64,000 nt of DNA from Erythrobacter aureus (GTDB taxonomy: Bacteria; Pseudomonadota; Alphaproteobacteria; Sphingomonadales; Sphingomonadaceae): positions 660,501-724,500 of the forward strand of contig NZ_CP031357.1 in assembly GCF_003355455.1 (NCBI RefSeq). The letters are read 5' to 3'. Shown here in pieces: positions 1 to 9,176 of the stretch; position 1 is the stretch's first letter, and each line of letters begins with the position of its first letter. The notes beneath the pieces were generated by a model that saw only the letters and a program-made list of their open reading frames with translations, ran no database searches and had not been told where the DNA came from. The translations under genes and the position numbers were made by a program.

Positions 1-665
1 GCAGTTTCGTCACCGAGGCCGACCGTGCCGCCGAGGCGGCGATGCGCGCGCTTCTCGAATCCGAACGGGCGGATGACGGGATTATCGGCGAGGAATACGG
101 AACCCGGAACGAAGGCGCAGGCCGCCAATGGGTGCTCGATCCCATCGACGGGACCACCAGCTTCATCGCCGGTCGACCGATTTTCGGCACGCTGATCGCG
201 CTGATGCAGGATGGCTGGCCGGTGCTGGGCGTAATCGATCAGCCCATCGCCAAAGAGCGGTGGGTGGGCCGCATTGGAGACGGCACGACGTTTAATGGCA
301 AGCCGGTGCGGGCCGCAGCCTGCAAAGAGCTGTCCGACGCAGTGCTGGCCACCACCACCCCGCACCAGTTTGCAGGCGATGATGTCGATGCCTTCATGGG
401 CGTCGTCAAATCGGTGGCCGAACGCAAGATCATCTATGGCGGGGATTGCTACAATTACGCGCTGGTCGCATCGGGCCATGTCGATGTAGTCGTCGAGGCA
501 GGCCTCAAGCTCCACGATTTCGCGGCTCTGGTTCCTGTAGTCGAGGGTGCGGGTGGCGTGATGAGCGACTGGCAGGGCAATCCCCTGGATGCGAACAGCG
601 ACGGCCGCGTGATCGCTTTGGGGGATTCCGCGCGACTGGAGGACGTGCTCGAAGCGATGGGGTGA
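1..665 (+). CDS. hisN: Histidinol-phosphatase / inositol-monophosphatase family (5' end outside window)
   Basis: The reading frame is open from the first bases (codons start at position 3), so the true start lies upstream. Family: Mg2+-dependent inositol monophosphatase-like phosphatases. The first metal-site motif DPIDGTTSFIAG is encoded near 150-185 and the second metal-site region, ending LKLHDFAALVPVVEGAGG, near 507-556. The pre-motif glutamates (IIGEEYG) are also present. The short single domain and this set of motifs resemble the HisN-type histidinol-phosphatase of alphaproteobacteria, which makes histidinol in histidine synthesis. Substrate is inferred; another small phosphate monoester is possible. 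Confidence 0.8.
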   Translation, partial: SFVTEADRAAEAAMRALLESERADDGIIGEEYGTRNEGAGRQWVLDPIDGTTSFIAGRPIFGTLIALMQDGWPVLGVIDQPIAKERWVGRIGDGTTFNGKPVRAAACKELSDAVLATTTPHQFAGDDVDAFMGVVKSVAERKIIYGGDCYNYALVASGHVDVVVEAGLKLHDFAALVPVVEGAGGVMSDWQGNPLDANSDGRVIALGDSARLEDVLEAMG

Positions 666-708
666 GGTAAAGGCGGATGAAAAGATCGCCGCTGGGAGGA
701 GACGAGGT

Positions 709-1140
709 ATGAGCGAGATCGAGATCAGCGCATCGGATCGTGCGAAGCTATTGTCGTTTAGCGAAGACGAGCTCATGGCGAACATCGCGCTTCACGATGC
801 ATCCGCTGCCGCGCAATTTGGGATTGCCGGTGTCGCTAATGGTGGCTTCGCTACGAAGGCGGAGATGATGGGGGAGATGCACGCTGCGGGCCTGTGGAGC
901 GACGTGGTGGCAAAGGGAAAGGCGATCTTTCACAAGCTGTGGAACGAGGCGAAAAATCTCGTATGCGGCACATACGATCAACTTGCGAAGAGCGGGGATC
1001 TCGAGAAGGTCCTCACTCTACTCGCCGGATTGCTTGTCACTCAACTGGGGTGGCCCAATCCGCTGGCACTGCTCGTCGTCAAAGCGGCAATGAAGCACGG
1101 ACTCGAGCAGATGTGCAGCGTCTCTGCCATGCCTGTCTGA
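709..1140 (+). CDS. Hypothetical protein, 143 aa
   Basis: I do not recognise a family. The start is well supported by a GGAGGAGACGAGGT ribosome-binding region just before the ATG. The N-terminal ~45 residues are acidic and alanine-rich, the middle is amphipathic, and residues ~100-130 are hydrophobic (LLAGLLVTQLGWPNPLALLVV), which could be a membrane or amphipathic helix. It sits between a phosphatase gene and an SDR gene, both on the same strand, with short gaps. No signal peptide is evident. Confidence 0.6.
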   Translation: MSEIEISASDRAKLLSFSEDELMANIALHDASAAAQFGIAGVANGGFATKAEMMGEMHAAGLWSDVVAKGKAIFHKLWNEAKNLVCGTYDQLAKSGDLEKVLTLLAGLLVTQLGWPNPLALLVVKAAMKHGLEQMCSVSAMPV

Positions 1141-1147
1141 TGCGCCG

Positions 1148-1897
1148 GTGCCTTGTGTGACCGACACGCTTGAGGGGCGGATCGCGCTGGTTACCGGAGC
1201 GGCGCGCGGGCTCGGCTTCGAAATTGCTCAGCGACTGATCGAAGACGGCGCGACCGTCTGGCTCAACGGCCGCGACCGAACTTCGCTGGAAGAGGCGGCA
1301 AAGCGGATCGGCGATGGCGCGCGGCCGCTGCCCTTCGACATTGCCGACGCTGCCGCAACCGAAGAGGCCTTCGCTCTGCTGGCAGAGGACGGGCTCGACA
1401 TTCTCGTCAACAATGTCGGGCAGCGCGACCGGCGCCCGCTCGATCAGCTCCGGCGCGAGGACATGGCGGCGATGCTCGCCACGAATCTGGTTGCCCCGTT
1501 CGATCTTGCGCGGCGTGCCGTGCCGCTGATGCGAACACGCAAATATGGGCGGATCGTCAACATCACCTCCATCGCCGCCGATATTGCGCGCGGCGACGTG
1601 CTCTATACCGCGAGCAAGGGCGGGCTGGCGGCGCTCACCCGCGCGCTTGCCGCCGAACTCGGACCTGCCGGCATTACCGTGAATGCCGTCGCGCCGGGCT
1701 ATTTCGCGACCGAAGCGAATGCGCAGATGGTCGCCGATCCCGACATCGCGCAGCATCTCGCACGCCGCACCTCGCTCGGTCGCTGGGGAGCGCCGAACGA
1801 AATCGCCGGCGCGGTTGCCTTCCTCGCCTCACCCGAGGCAAGTTACATCACCGGCCACACGCTGGCGGTCGATGGGGGCTATCTGGCCCACTTCTGA
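1148..1897 (+). CDS. SDR family NAD(P)-dependent oxidoreductase
   Basis: Classical short-chain dehydrogenase/reductase of 249 residues. Cofactor motif TGAARGLG lies at residues 16-23, the NNVG motif follows in mid-protein, and the catalytic Tyr153 and Lys157 lie in YTASK, with a preceding serine in NITSIA. The C-terminal GHTLAVDGGY is typical of FabG-like SDRs. The gene starts with GTG; an alternative GTG nine bases later would give MTDTLEG and is equally plausible. The substrate cannot be read from sequence; members near this type reduce 3-oxo or gluconate-like substrates. Confidence 0.85.
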   Translation: MPCVTDTLEGRIALVTGAARGLGFEIAQRLIEDGATVWLNGRDRTSLEEAAKRIGDGARPLPFDIADAAATEEAFALLAEDGLDILVNNVGQRDRRPLDQLRREDMAAMLATNLVAPFDLARRAVPLMRTRKYGRIVNITSIAADIARGDVLYTASKGGLAALTRALAAELGPAGITVNAVAPGYFATEANAQMVADPDIAQHLARRTSLGRWGAPNEIAGAVAFLASPEASYITGHTLAVDGGYLAHF

Positions 1898-1898
1898 C

Positions 1899-1926
1899 TT
1901 GCTTTTGCGCGCGGAACCGCTAGATG
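1899..1926 (+). promoter_or_regulatory. Probable sigma-70-type promoter for rpmI-rplT
   Basis: TTGCTT at 1899-1904 and TAGATG at 1921-1926 are 16 bases apart, about 100 bases before rpmI. The downstream GCGCG context resembles the box before pheS (4826-4854). Assigned by pattern only. Confidence 0.45.
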
Positions 1927-2028
1927 CGCGCCCTTCACCGACACGTGATTCATCTGCCGGTCTGGCCGTAAGGGCTGCCAGGGCTGGTTGTACGTGTCTC
2001 TGACCCGATATCCGAGTAGGAGATGAAA

Positions 2029-2232
2029 ATGCCCAAGCTGAAGACCAAAAGCGGTGTGAAGAAACGCTTCAAGATCACCGCAACCGGTAAGGTCAAGCAT
2101 GGTGTCGCCGGCAAGCGCCACCGCCTGATCAGCCACAATGCGAAGTATATTCGCCAGAACCGCGGCACCACCGTCCTGTCGGAAGCCGACAGCAAAACGG
2201 TGAAGAAGTGGGCGCCCTACGGCCTCGACTGA
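2029..2232 (+). CDS. rpmI: 50S ribosomal protein L35 (bL35)
   Basis: A 67-residue basic protein, MPKLKTKSGVKKRF..., of the usual L35 length, with the conserved KRHRL segment in mid-protein. Two in-frame ATGs occur, at 2023 and 2029. The second is preferred because the AGGAG at 2018-2022 is then six bases upstream and the product starts MPKLKT as in other L35 proteins. It forms a unit with rplT. infC, which often precedes this pair, is not next to it here. Confidence 0.95.
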   Translation: MPKLKTKSGVKKRFKITATGKVKHGVAGKRHRLISHNAKYIRQNRGTTVLSEADSKTVKKWAPYGLD

Positions 2233-2255
2233 GCGCGAACTAAGGAGAATACGAA

Positions 2256-2615
2256 ATGCCTCGCATCAAACGCGGCGTCACCACGCGCCAGAAGCACAAG
2301 CGTCTATTGGATCAGGCGAAAGGCTATCGCGGCCGTCGCAAGAACACGATCCGCATCGCCCGCCAGGCGGTCGAAAAGGCGGGCCAGTACGCCTATCGCG
2401 ACCGCAAGGTTAAGAAGCGCAACTTCCGCGCGCTGTGGATCCAGCGCATCAATGCTGCGGTTCGCGCGGAAGGTCTGACCTATTCGCAGTTCATGCACGG
2501 CACCAAACTCGCCGGGATCGAACTCGACCGCAAGGTGATGGCCGATCTTGCCATGAACGAAGCGGCTGCCTTCAAGGCAATCGTCGAGCAGGCGAAGAAG
2601 GCACTGCCCGCCTAA
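2256..2615 (+). CDS. rplT: 50S ribosomal protein L20 (bL20)
   Basis: 119 residues, full length for L20. The very basic N-terminus (MPRIKRGVTTRQKHKRLL) threads into 23S rRNA during early 50S assembly, and the C-terminal half is the globular domain. It lies 23 bases after rpmI with an AAGGAG site before the ATG, so the two are co-transcribed. A strong intrinsic terminator follows. No autoregulatory L20 leader upstream of rpmI was recognised. Confidence 0.97.
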   Translation: MPRIKRGVTTRQKHKRLLDQAKGYRGRRKNTIRIARQAVEKAGQYAYRDRKVKKRNFRALWIQRINAAVRAEGLTYSQFMHGTKLAGIELDRKVMADLAMNEAAAFKAIVEQAKKALPA

Positions 2616-2640
2616 GCGCGCAATCTGCCGCTAATTCCAA

Positions 2641-2668
2641 AGGGCGCTCCGCGAGGAGCGCCCTTTTT
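2641..2668 (+). terminator. Rho-independent terminator after rplT
   Basis: A perfect 10-bp stem (AGGGCGCTCC / GGAGCGCCCT) with a GCGA loop, followed by a T run. It ends the rpmI-rplT unit. Confidence 0.92.
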
Positions 2669-2733
2669 GTTTCGTAAGCGCTTGTCGCCGCTCCACAACT
2701 AGGTATATTCCCCTACATGTTGGGAGGGGACGA

Positions 2734-3603
2734 TTGATCGATCAGAACTGTATTGATGTGCGGTTTTTCGCACCGCCGGATGATCTGGCGCGATGCTTCA
2801 CGATGGTTTACCGGCTTGAAGTGAGCCTGCCCGAAGGCGAGGTGCTCGAAGACTGGCTTCAGCCCGAATGGTGCAATCTGCGCTTCTTCGCCGAAAATCC
2901 ACCGAAGGCCGAATTTCCTGAAGGACCCAGCGTGTCCGGCGCCCGATTTCTGGCAACCGGCCCGACTTCCTGCCCAACACATTTTCTGCTCGGCAGAACG
3001 CGCATGTGGGGCGTGGGCCTGCTCCCGCACGGTTGGGCGCGCTTCGTGGGTGCGCACGCCGCCGATCACACCAATACGATTGTCGATGGCGAAGCGAGTC
3101 CGCATTTCTCGCGCCTCGCACCGCTGTGCGAGGCAATGTGCTCGCGCGAGCACTCGGACGAGGAGCAATTTGCATTCCTTACGGATTTCTTCCGCAAGCT
3201 TGCCAACCCTCCGCGCGACAGTGCGCGGATCCAGAAGGTGCACGAGGTCATGATCGATCCGCGCCTGCTCCATGTCGATGAATTCGCCCAGCGTAGCGGC
3301 ATGTCCAAGCGAACGCTTGAACGCCTTTGTGCCCGTCATTTCGGATTTTCCCCGCGCCTGCTGCTGAGGCGGCAGCGGCTGATGCGCAGCCTTGCGGCCT
3401 TCATGCTTGAACCGCGGACGAGTTGGTCGGCCGTGATCGATGGTCACTATCATGACCAGTCGCATTTCGTGCATGAATTCCACGCTTTCATGCGCTGCTC
3501 ACCCAGCGAATATGCGGCTAAACCACACCCTGTGATGGCTGCATTCATGGCGGATCGCAAACGGGTTTGGGGGTCACCGGCGCAAACCCTGGTTTCACCA
3601 TGA
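2734..3603 (+). CDS. AraC-family transcriptional regulator (first of two tandem paralogues)
   Basis: 289 residues. The N-terminal ~175 residues are an effector or dimerisation region seen in the neighbouring paralogue too (GVGLLPHGWARFVGA). The C-terminal ~100 residues hold two helix-turn-helix motifs: MSKRTLERLCARHFGFSP, then DQSHFVHEFHAFMRCSPSEY, which is the AraC signature. The start is TTG, chosen because a strong GGGAGGGGA site sits 3-11 bases upstream and the product aligns with the N-terminus of the next gene. Effector and targets are unknown. Confidence 0.85.
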   Translation: MIDQNCIDVRFFAPPDDLARCFTMVYRLEVSLPEGEVLEDWLQPEWCNLRFFAENPPKAEFPEGPSVSGARFLATGPTSCPTHFLLGRTRMWGVGLLPHGWARFVGAHAADHTNTIVDGEASPHFSRLAPLCEAMCSREHSDEEQFAFLTDFFRKLANPPRDSARIQKVHEVMIDPRLLHVDEFAQRSGMSKRTLERLCARHFGFSPRLLLRRQRLMRSLAAFMLEPRTSWSAVIDGHYHDQSHFVHEFHAFMRCSPSEYAAKPHPVMAAFMADRKRVWGSPAQTLVSP

Positions 3604-3708
3604 GCAGGATCATGACACACTTCAGATCTGCAATGATGACAGGATGAACGATCTGTTCCCAAAGTCGGCCAATCAGGGCGCTGCGCGCCTCGCCCTCGGG
3701 GTGATGCG

Positions 3709-4629
3709 ATGATGACGATCGGGGGCGCATCTCCAGCGATTGCCTTGCGATTTTTCCTCCCGCCGGGGCATCTTCGCCCCTTCGTTACGACGCTTTATCA
3801 TCTCGAAATCTCGGGCGGTGGGGAAGACGATGCGGTGGAGGATTGGTTGCATCCCGAATGGGCCAATCTGCGGCTGATTCCGGATCGCACGATCGAGGCG
3901 GGAATGGGAGGCGGACCTCTCGAACGCGTACCCCGGGCGGTCATGGCGGGGCCTACCAGCGTGACCACGCATTTCCGCGCCCGCAAAGGAAGGTCTTGGG
4001 GTATTGGCTTTCTGCCGCTCGGCTGGGTTCGGCTGATAGGTGCTCCGGCAAACGCCTATGCCGATCGCTACGCCGATGTAGAAACCGATCCTGCTCTCGA
4101 GCGTCTGCGCAAACTGTGCGCCTGCGTCCTCGATGGAGATGGCGATCTCGTCGCCGAGCGCGACGCCATGGTCGGCGAGCTGGATGCGCTGCTGGCCGAT
4201 CCTGCTGTGGGTGAGGGCGCGCGTGAGGCGAGATTGCTGCGGATCGAAGAGGCGATTACCGATCCGCGGTTCCATAGCGTGACGGAACTCGCTCAGACAC
4301 TCGGCATGAGCACGCGCACGATGGAGCGGTTTTGCAGCAGGGTGTTCGGTTTTGGCCCGCAACTGTTGCTGCGCCGCCAGCGATTCGTCCGCAGCCTCGC
4401 CAAGTTCATGCTCGACCCTTCGCTCAAATGGATCGACACGCTCGACACTCACTATCACGACCAGGCCCATTTCGTTCGCGATTTCAGGCGGTTCATGATG
4501 ATGTCGCCCAGCGAATATGCCAGCTTGCCGCATCCGGTTCTGATGGCCGCCGCCCATGCTCGTGCGGCCATTGCGGGCGAAGCGATGCAGGTTCTACACA
4601 AGTCTTCCCGGCCACTTGGCGGTGAATGA
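3709..4629 (+). CDS. AraC-family transcriptional regulator (second tandem paralogue)
   Basis: 306 residues, clearly a paralogue of the preceding gene. Shared features are RFFLPPGHLRPF (compare RFFAPPDDLARCF), EDWLHPEWANLR (EDWLQPEWCNLR), GIGFLPLGWVRLIGA, and the HTH segments MSTRTMERFCSRVFGFGPQ and DQAHFVRDFRRFMMMSPSEY. The pair looks like an old tandem duplication with strong divergence. A 22-codon ORF (3644-3712) ends on the ATG of this gene (ATGA overlap), so initiation may be coupled. Targets unknown. Confidence 0.85.
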   Translation: MMTIGGASPAIALRFFLPPGHLRPFVTTLYHLEISGGGEDDAVEDWLHPEWANLRLIPDRTIEAGMGGGPLERVPRAVMAGPTSVTTHFRARKGRSWGIGFLPLGWVRLIGAPANAYADRYADVETDPALERLRKLCACVLDGDGDLVAERDAMVGELDALLADPAVGEGAREARLLRIEEAITDPRFHSVTELAQTLGMSTRTMERFCSRVFGFGPQLLLRRQRFVRSLAKFMLDPSLKWIDTLDTHYHDQAHFVRDFRRFMMMSPSEYASLPHPVLMAAAHARAAIAGEAMQVLHKSSRPLGGE

Positions 4630-4825
4630 GCGACACGTGCCGCGATCCGGGTTCCTGCCGCGCATCTTCCTGCGCCGCCAGCGCGCCTTGCGAAGTTTCG
4701 CCCGGTCCCCGCGCGAGATCCGACAAGATAGGGGATCGGTCCTCGAAACTTCCGTCGCTGTGACCGGGCGCAATTCGTTGGTCCATTTGCCTCCATCTCG
4801 AGCGAGCGGCCCGGCCAATCGGGGC

Positions 4826-4854
4826 TTGGGATGCGGCGCCTAAGCGGCTAGAGG
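4826..4854 (+). promoter_or_regulatory. Probable promoter for pheS-pheT
   Basis: TTGGGA at 4826-4831 and TAGAGG at 4849-4854 with a 17-base spacer, about 40 bases before the pheS ATG. The rest of the 4630-4892 gap holds no convincing gene; I saw no T-box and no Phe-rich leader peptide. Confidence 0.45.
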
Positions 4855-4892
4855 GCGCGGGCATACCTTCCCGACATATCAAGCCAGACAGA

Positions 4893-5993
4893 ATGACCGA
4901 CCTCGAACACCTCAAGACCGATGCGCTGACGCGGATCGAAAATGCGCCCGATGTCGCCGCCCTCGAAGCGCTGCGGATCGAATTCCTCGGCAAGCAGGGC
5001 TCGATCTCCGGGCTGATGAAAACGCTCGGCAAGATGACTCCGGAAGAGCGGCAGGTACAGGGGCCGCTGCTGAACGGGTTGCGGACCGAAACCACCGACG
5101 CCATCGCCGCACGAAAGGCAGTGCTCGAGGACGCCGAACTCGAAGCGCGGCTTGCAACCGAAAGCCTCGACCTGACCCTCCCCGCGCCCGAAGCGCCGAA
5201 AGGATCGGTCCACCCGGTCAGCCAAGTGATGGACGAGTTGGCGGAAATCTTCGCCGACCTCGGTTTCTCGATCGCGACCGGTCCCGAAATCGAGGACGAC
5301 TGGCACAATTTCACCGCGCTCAACATGGCCGAAACGCATCCGGCGCGCGCGATGCACGACACCTTCTATTTCCCCGATCTGGATGCCGAAGGGCGGCGCA
5401 TGTTGCTGCGCACGCATACCTCGCCAGTGCAAATTCGTTCGATGGTCAAGCAGGGCGCACCGATCCGCATCATCGCGCCGGGCCGCGTCTATCGCAGCGA
5501 CAGCGATGCGACGCACACGCCCATGTTCCACCAGGTCGAAGGCCTCGTCATCGACAAGGACATCCACCTCGGCCACCTCAAATGGACGCTGGAGACCTTC
5601 CTCAAGGCCTTCTTCGAGCGGGACGATATCGTGCTGCGCCTGCGCCCCTCCTACTTCCCCTTCACCGAACCTTCGGTCGAGGTCGATGTCGGCTGGCAGG
5701 ACGTGCAGGGTCGCCGGGTTCTCGGCGGTGACGGCGATGCGCCGGGCCACGGCTGGATGGAATTGCTCGGCAGCGGCATGGTCAATGCCCGCGTGATCGA
5801 GTTCGCCGGGCTCGATCCCGACGAATGGCAGGGCTTCGCCTTCGGCGTGGGCGTCGATCGCCTCGCCATGCTCAAATACGGGATGGATGATCTGCGCGCC
5901 TTCTTCGACGGCGACCAGCGCTGGCTCGACCATTACGGCTTCTCGCCTTTCGACCAGCCGACCCTTTCCGCCGGTGTGGGAGCAAGCGCATGA
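4893..5993 (+). CDS. pheS: Phenylalanine-tRNA ligase alpha subunit
   Basis: 366 residues, normal length for bacterial PheS. The N-terminal ~85 residues form the tRNA-binding coiled coil (MTDLEHLKTDALTRI...LGKQGSISGLMK). The class II aminoacyl-tRNA synthetase core follows, with motif 2 region HTSPVQIRSM, the FHQVEGLVID segment and the C-terminal motif 3 region GFAFGVGVDRLAMLKYG. With PheT it makes the alpha2beta2 enzyme that charges tRNA-Phe. Its stop overlaps the pheT start by four bases. Confidence 0.97.
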   Translation: MTDLEHLKTDALTRIENAPDVAALEALRIEFLGKQGSISGLMKTLGKMTPEERQVQGPLLNGLRTETTDAIAARKAVLEDAELEARLATESLDLTLPAPEAPKGSVHPVSQVMDELAEIFADLGFSIATGPEIEDDWHNFTALNMAETHPARAMHDTFYFPDLDAEGRRMLLRTHTSPVQIRSMVKQGAPIRIIAPGRVYRSDSDATHTPMFHQVEGLVIDKDIHLGHLKWTLETFLKAFFERDDIVLRLRPSYFPFTEPSVEVDVGWQDVQGRRVLGGDGDAPGHGWMELLGSGMVNARVIEFAGLDPDEWQGFAFGVGVDRLAMLKYGMDDLRAFFDGDQRWLDHYGFSPFDQPTLSAGVGASA

Positions 5994-8380
5994 AGTTCTC
6001 GCTCGAATGGCTGAAATACTTCCTCGACACCGATGCGAGCGTGGCGGACATCGCTGCCGCGCTCAACCGGATCGGCCACGAGGTCGAAGGCATCGAGGAT
6101 CCGGCGGACAGGCTGGCCGGTTTCCGCGTTGCCAAGGTGCTGACCGCCGACAAGCATCCCGATGCCGACAAGCTGCAGGTGCTGACCGTCGATACGGGCG
6201 AGGGCGATCCGCTGCAGGTTGTCTGCGGCGCGCCCAATGCGCGTGCGGGGATGAAGGGTGTGCTGGGCCTGCCCGGCGCGGTCGTCCCGGCCAATGGCAT
6301 GGAGCTGCGCAAGAGCGCGATCCGCGGTGTCGAATCGAACGGCATGATGTGCTCGGTGCGCGAGCTCGAACTGGGCGAGGAGCACGATGGCATCATCGAG
6401 CTGCCCGAGGATGCCCGGATCGGCCAGACCTTCGCCGAATATCACGATGCCTCACCGGTGTTCGATGTAGCGATCACGCCCAACCGCCCCGATTGCATGG
6501 GCGTTCAGGGCATCGCGCGCGACCTCGCGGCGGCGGGCCTCGGTACATTCAAGCCGGTCGAGGTTTCCGAAATAGAGGCGCGCGATCCGTGCCCCGTCGA
6601 AATCCGCACCGACGATGCGGAAGGCTGCCCAGCTTTCTACGGCCGCGTCATCCGCGGCGTCGACAATACCAAGCCTTCGCCCGAATGGATGCAGCGCCGC
6701 CTGATCGCGGCGGGTCAGCGGCCGATTTCGGCGCTGGTCGATGCGACCAACTACCTCATGCTCGCCTTCGGGCGTCCGGCGCATGTCTATGACCTCGCCA
6801 AGCTGTCGGGTCCCGTTGTGGCGCGGCGCGCAAGGAACGGCGAGACAGTCGAGGCGCTCAACGAGAAGACCTACACGCTCGACGAGACCATGACCGTGAT
6901 CGCCGACGACAACGGTGTGCACGACATCGCCGGCATCATGGGCGGCGAGCATTCGGGCGCGACCGAGGCGACGACCGACGTGTTGCTCGAAATCGCCTAT
7001 TTCGACCCCGAGCGGATCGGCGTGACCGGCCGCGAGCTTGGCCTCGCCTCGGACGCACGCACACGCTTCGAGCGTGGTGTGGATCCGGACTTCCTCGACG
7101 ATGGACTCGCGATCCTGACTTCGCTGATCCTCAAGACCTGCGGCGGCACGCCCACTGAGGTCGCGCGGGCGGGCGAGGTCCCGGCCGAGCCGAAGGTCAT
7201 CGCCTTCGACCCGCACCTCACCTCGCACCTCGGCGGGATCGATGTGGCGCAGGACGAGCAGCGCGCGATCCTCGAAGCGCTCGATTTCCAGGTCGGCGAG
7301 GACTGGCAGGTTACCTGCCCCCTGCGCCGCCACGACATCGAAGGCCCTGCCGACCTCGTCGAGGAAGTGGTGCGCATCCACGGGCTCGACCATGTGGAGA
7401 GCGTGGCGCTGCCGCGAGTCGAAGGCGTGGCTCGTCCGACCGCCAGCCCGCTGCAGAAGCAGGAGCGCAAGCTCCGCCGTGCGGCGGCAGCGCGCGGTCT
7501 CAACGAGGCGGTGACCTGGTCCTTCCTGCCCACATCCGAAGCGGAGTATTTCGCCGATGGTGCGCAGCTATGGGTGCTCGACAACCCGATCAGCGAAGAC
7601 ATGAAGGCGATGCGCCCCTCGCTCATTCCTGGTTTGCTTTCGGCGGCAAAGCGCAACGCCGATCGCAGCGCGGATGGCAGCCGCCTGTTCGAGATCGGAC
7701 GCCGCTATTTCCGCGGTAAGGATGGTGCCAGCGACGAGAAACCGACGCTCGGCGTGGTGCTCGCGGGTAACAAGGCTTCGCGCGGCTGGGCCAATGGCAA
7801 GGCGCAGGGCTTCGATGCGTATGACGCCAAGGCCGAGGCCGTCGCATTGCTCGAAGCCGCCGGTGCGCCGGTAGCAAACCTCATGGTGATGGGCGAGGCG
7901 GGCGACCAGTTCCACCCAGGCCAGTCGGCCACGCTGCGCCTCGGCCCCAAGAACGTGCTGGCCCGCTTCGGCGCGCTGCATCCCAAGACGCTCAAGGCCT
8001 TCGACGTCGCTGGTCCGGTGATGGCGGTCGAGATATTCCTCGATTCAATCCCGGCGAAAAAGGGGGCTGGCTTCGCGCGCGCCCACTACGCGCCGCCCGC
8101 GCTTCAGTCTGTCACGCGCGATTTCGCCTTCCTCGTCCCCGCCGATCTCGCGGCGGGCGACCTCGTGAAGGCGGTGCGTGGCGCAGATAAGAAGGCGATC
8201 GTCGAGGCGCGCGTGTTCGACGTGTTCGAAGGACAGGGCGTGCCCGAAGGCCAGAAGTCGGTTGCGGTCGAAGTCAGGCTCCAGCCGGGTGAAAAGAGCT
8301 TCACCGATGCCGAGATCAAGGCGATCTCGGACAAGGTGGTCGCGAGCGCCGCCAGGCAGGGTGCGGAGTTGCGCGGATGA
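5990..8380 (+). CDS. pheT: Phenylalanine-tRNA ligase beta subunit
   Basis: 796 residues, full length. Domains in order: a tRNA-binding EMAP/OB fold (~40-150, FRVAKVLTADKHPDADKL), the B3/B4 editing region (~210-400), B5 (~405-470), a catalytically silent class II-like core, and a C-terminal anticodon-binding FDX-ACB fold (from ~703, SVTRDFAFLVPADL). The start overlaps pheS by ATGA and the stop overlaps the next SDR gene in the same way, so all three genes are probably translated in series. Confidence 0.97.
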   Translation: MKFSLEWLKYFLDTDASVADIAAALNRIGHEVEGIEDPADRLAGFRVAKVLTADKHPDADKLQVLTVDTGEGDPLQVVCGAPNARAGMKGVLGLPGAVVPANGMELRKSAIRGVESNGMMCSVRELELGEEHDGIIELPEDARIGQTFAEYHDASPVFDVAITPNRPDCMGVQGIARDLAAAGLGTFKPVEVSEIEARDPCPVEIRTDDAEGCPAFYGRVIRGVDNTKPSPEWMQRRLIAAGQRPISALVDATNYLMLAFGRPAHVYDLAKLSGPVVARRARNGETVEALNEKTYTLDETMTVIADDNGVHDIAGIMGGEHSGATEATTDVLLEIAYFDPERIGVTGRELGLASDARTRFERGVDPDFLDDGLAILTSLILKTCGGTPTEVARAGEVPAEPKVIAFDPHLTSHLGGIDVAQDEQRAILEALDFQVGEDWQVTCPLRRHDIEGPADLVEEVVRIHGLDHVESVALPRVEGVARPTASPLQKQERKLRRAAAARGLNEAVTWSFLPTSEAEYFADGAQLWVLDNPISEDMKAMRPSLIPGLLSAAKRNADRSADGSRLFEIGRRYFRGKDGASDEKPTLGVVLAGNKASRGWANGKAQGFDAYDAKAEAVALLEAAGAPVANLMVMGEAGDQFHPGQSATLRLGPKNVLARFGALHPKTLKAFDVAGPVMAVEIFLDSIPAKKGAGFARAHYAPPALQSVTRDFAFLVPADLAAGDLVKAVRGADKKAIVEARVFDVFEGQGVPEGQKSVAVEVRLQPGEKSFTDAEIKAISDKVVASAARQGAELRG

Positions 8381-9150
8381 AACCTGTCCTGAGCCCAGCC
8401 GAAAGGACTGCCTTTGTCACCGGAGCCACCGCAGGCATCGGCGAAGCCACCGTGCGCACGCTGGTGGCGAGCGGCTGGCGCTGCGTGGTGACCGGGCGGC
8501 GCAAGGAACGGCTCGACGCACTGGTGGAGGAGCTTGGCGCGGACAAGGTCCATGCGGCCTGCTTCGACGTGCGTGATACCGACGCGATGGATGCCGCCCT
8601 CGCCGCTCTGCCCGAAGCGTTCGCGGGCATCGATCTGCTGGTGAACAATGCCGGCCTCGCGCAGGGTCTCTCGCCCGCGCACGAAGCCAGCCTCGACGAC
8701 TGGCAGACCATGATCGACACCAATGTGACGGCCATGGTGGTGCTGACGCGCAAGCTGCTGCCCACGCTGATCGAGCGCAAAGGCGCGATCATCGCCATCG
8801 GTTCGGTCGCGGGGAGCTACATTTACCCCGGCGGTAACGTCTATGCGGGCTCCAAGGCCTTCGTGAACCACTTCACGCTCGCTTTGCGCGCCGATCTGCA
8901 TGGCACGGGCGTGCGCGTGACGAGCATCGAGCCTGGCATGGTCGAGACCGAATTCACGCTGGTGCGCACCGGCAGCCAGGAGGCGTCCGACGATCTCTAT
9001 CGCGGTGCCGACCCGATGACCGGGCAGGACATTGCCGATACGATCCGCTGGATCGCCGAACTGCCCCCGCATCTCAATATCAACCGGCTCGAACTTATGC
9101 CGGTAAACCAGGATTTCGCCGGCTTCCGCGTCGCGCGCGAACACCACTAA
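8377..9150 (+). CDS. SDR family oxidoreductase (YdfG-like)
   Basis: 257 residues. TGATAGIGEA near residues 16-25 is the Rossmann motif, NNAGLAQG follows, and Tyr156/Lys160 in YAGSK are catalytic with the upstream IGSVAGSY serine. The PGMVETEF segment and overall pattern resemble YdfG-type NADP-dependent 3-hydroxy acid or serine dehydrogenases; that substrate is inferred from resemblance. The gene overlaps the end of pheT by four bases, an unusual partner for a tRNA synthetase and probably just operon sharing. Confidence 0.85.
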   Translation: MKPVLSPAERTAFVTGATAGIGEATVRTLVASGWRCVVTGRRKERLDALVEELGADKVHAACFDVRDTDAMDAALAALPEAFAGIDLLVNNAGLAQGLSPAHEASLDDWQTMIDTNVTAMVVLTRKLLPTLIERKGAIIAIGSVAGSYIYPGGNVYAGSKAFVNHFTLALRADLHGTGVRVTSIEPGMVETEFTLVRTGSQEASDDLYRGADPMTGQDIADTIRWIAELPPHLNINRLELMPVNQDFAGFRVAREHH

Positions 9151-9176
9151 CCCATCAACGCCCGCCTCCGTTCGTG

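Noticed and set aside
4630..4892. T-box, Phe leader peptide or small gene before pheS
   Set aside because: No T-box core, no Phe-rich short ORF with a ribosome-binding site, and short frames here look random.
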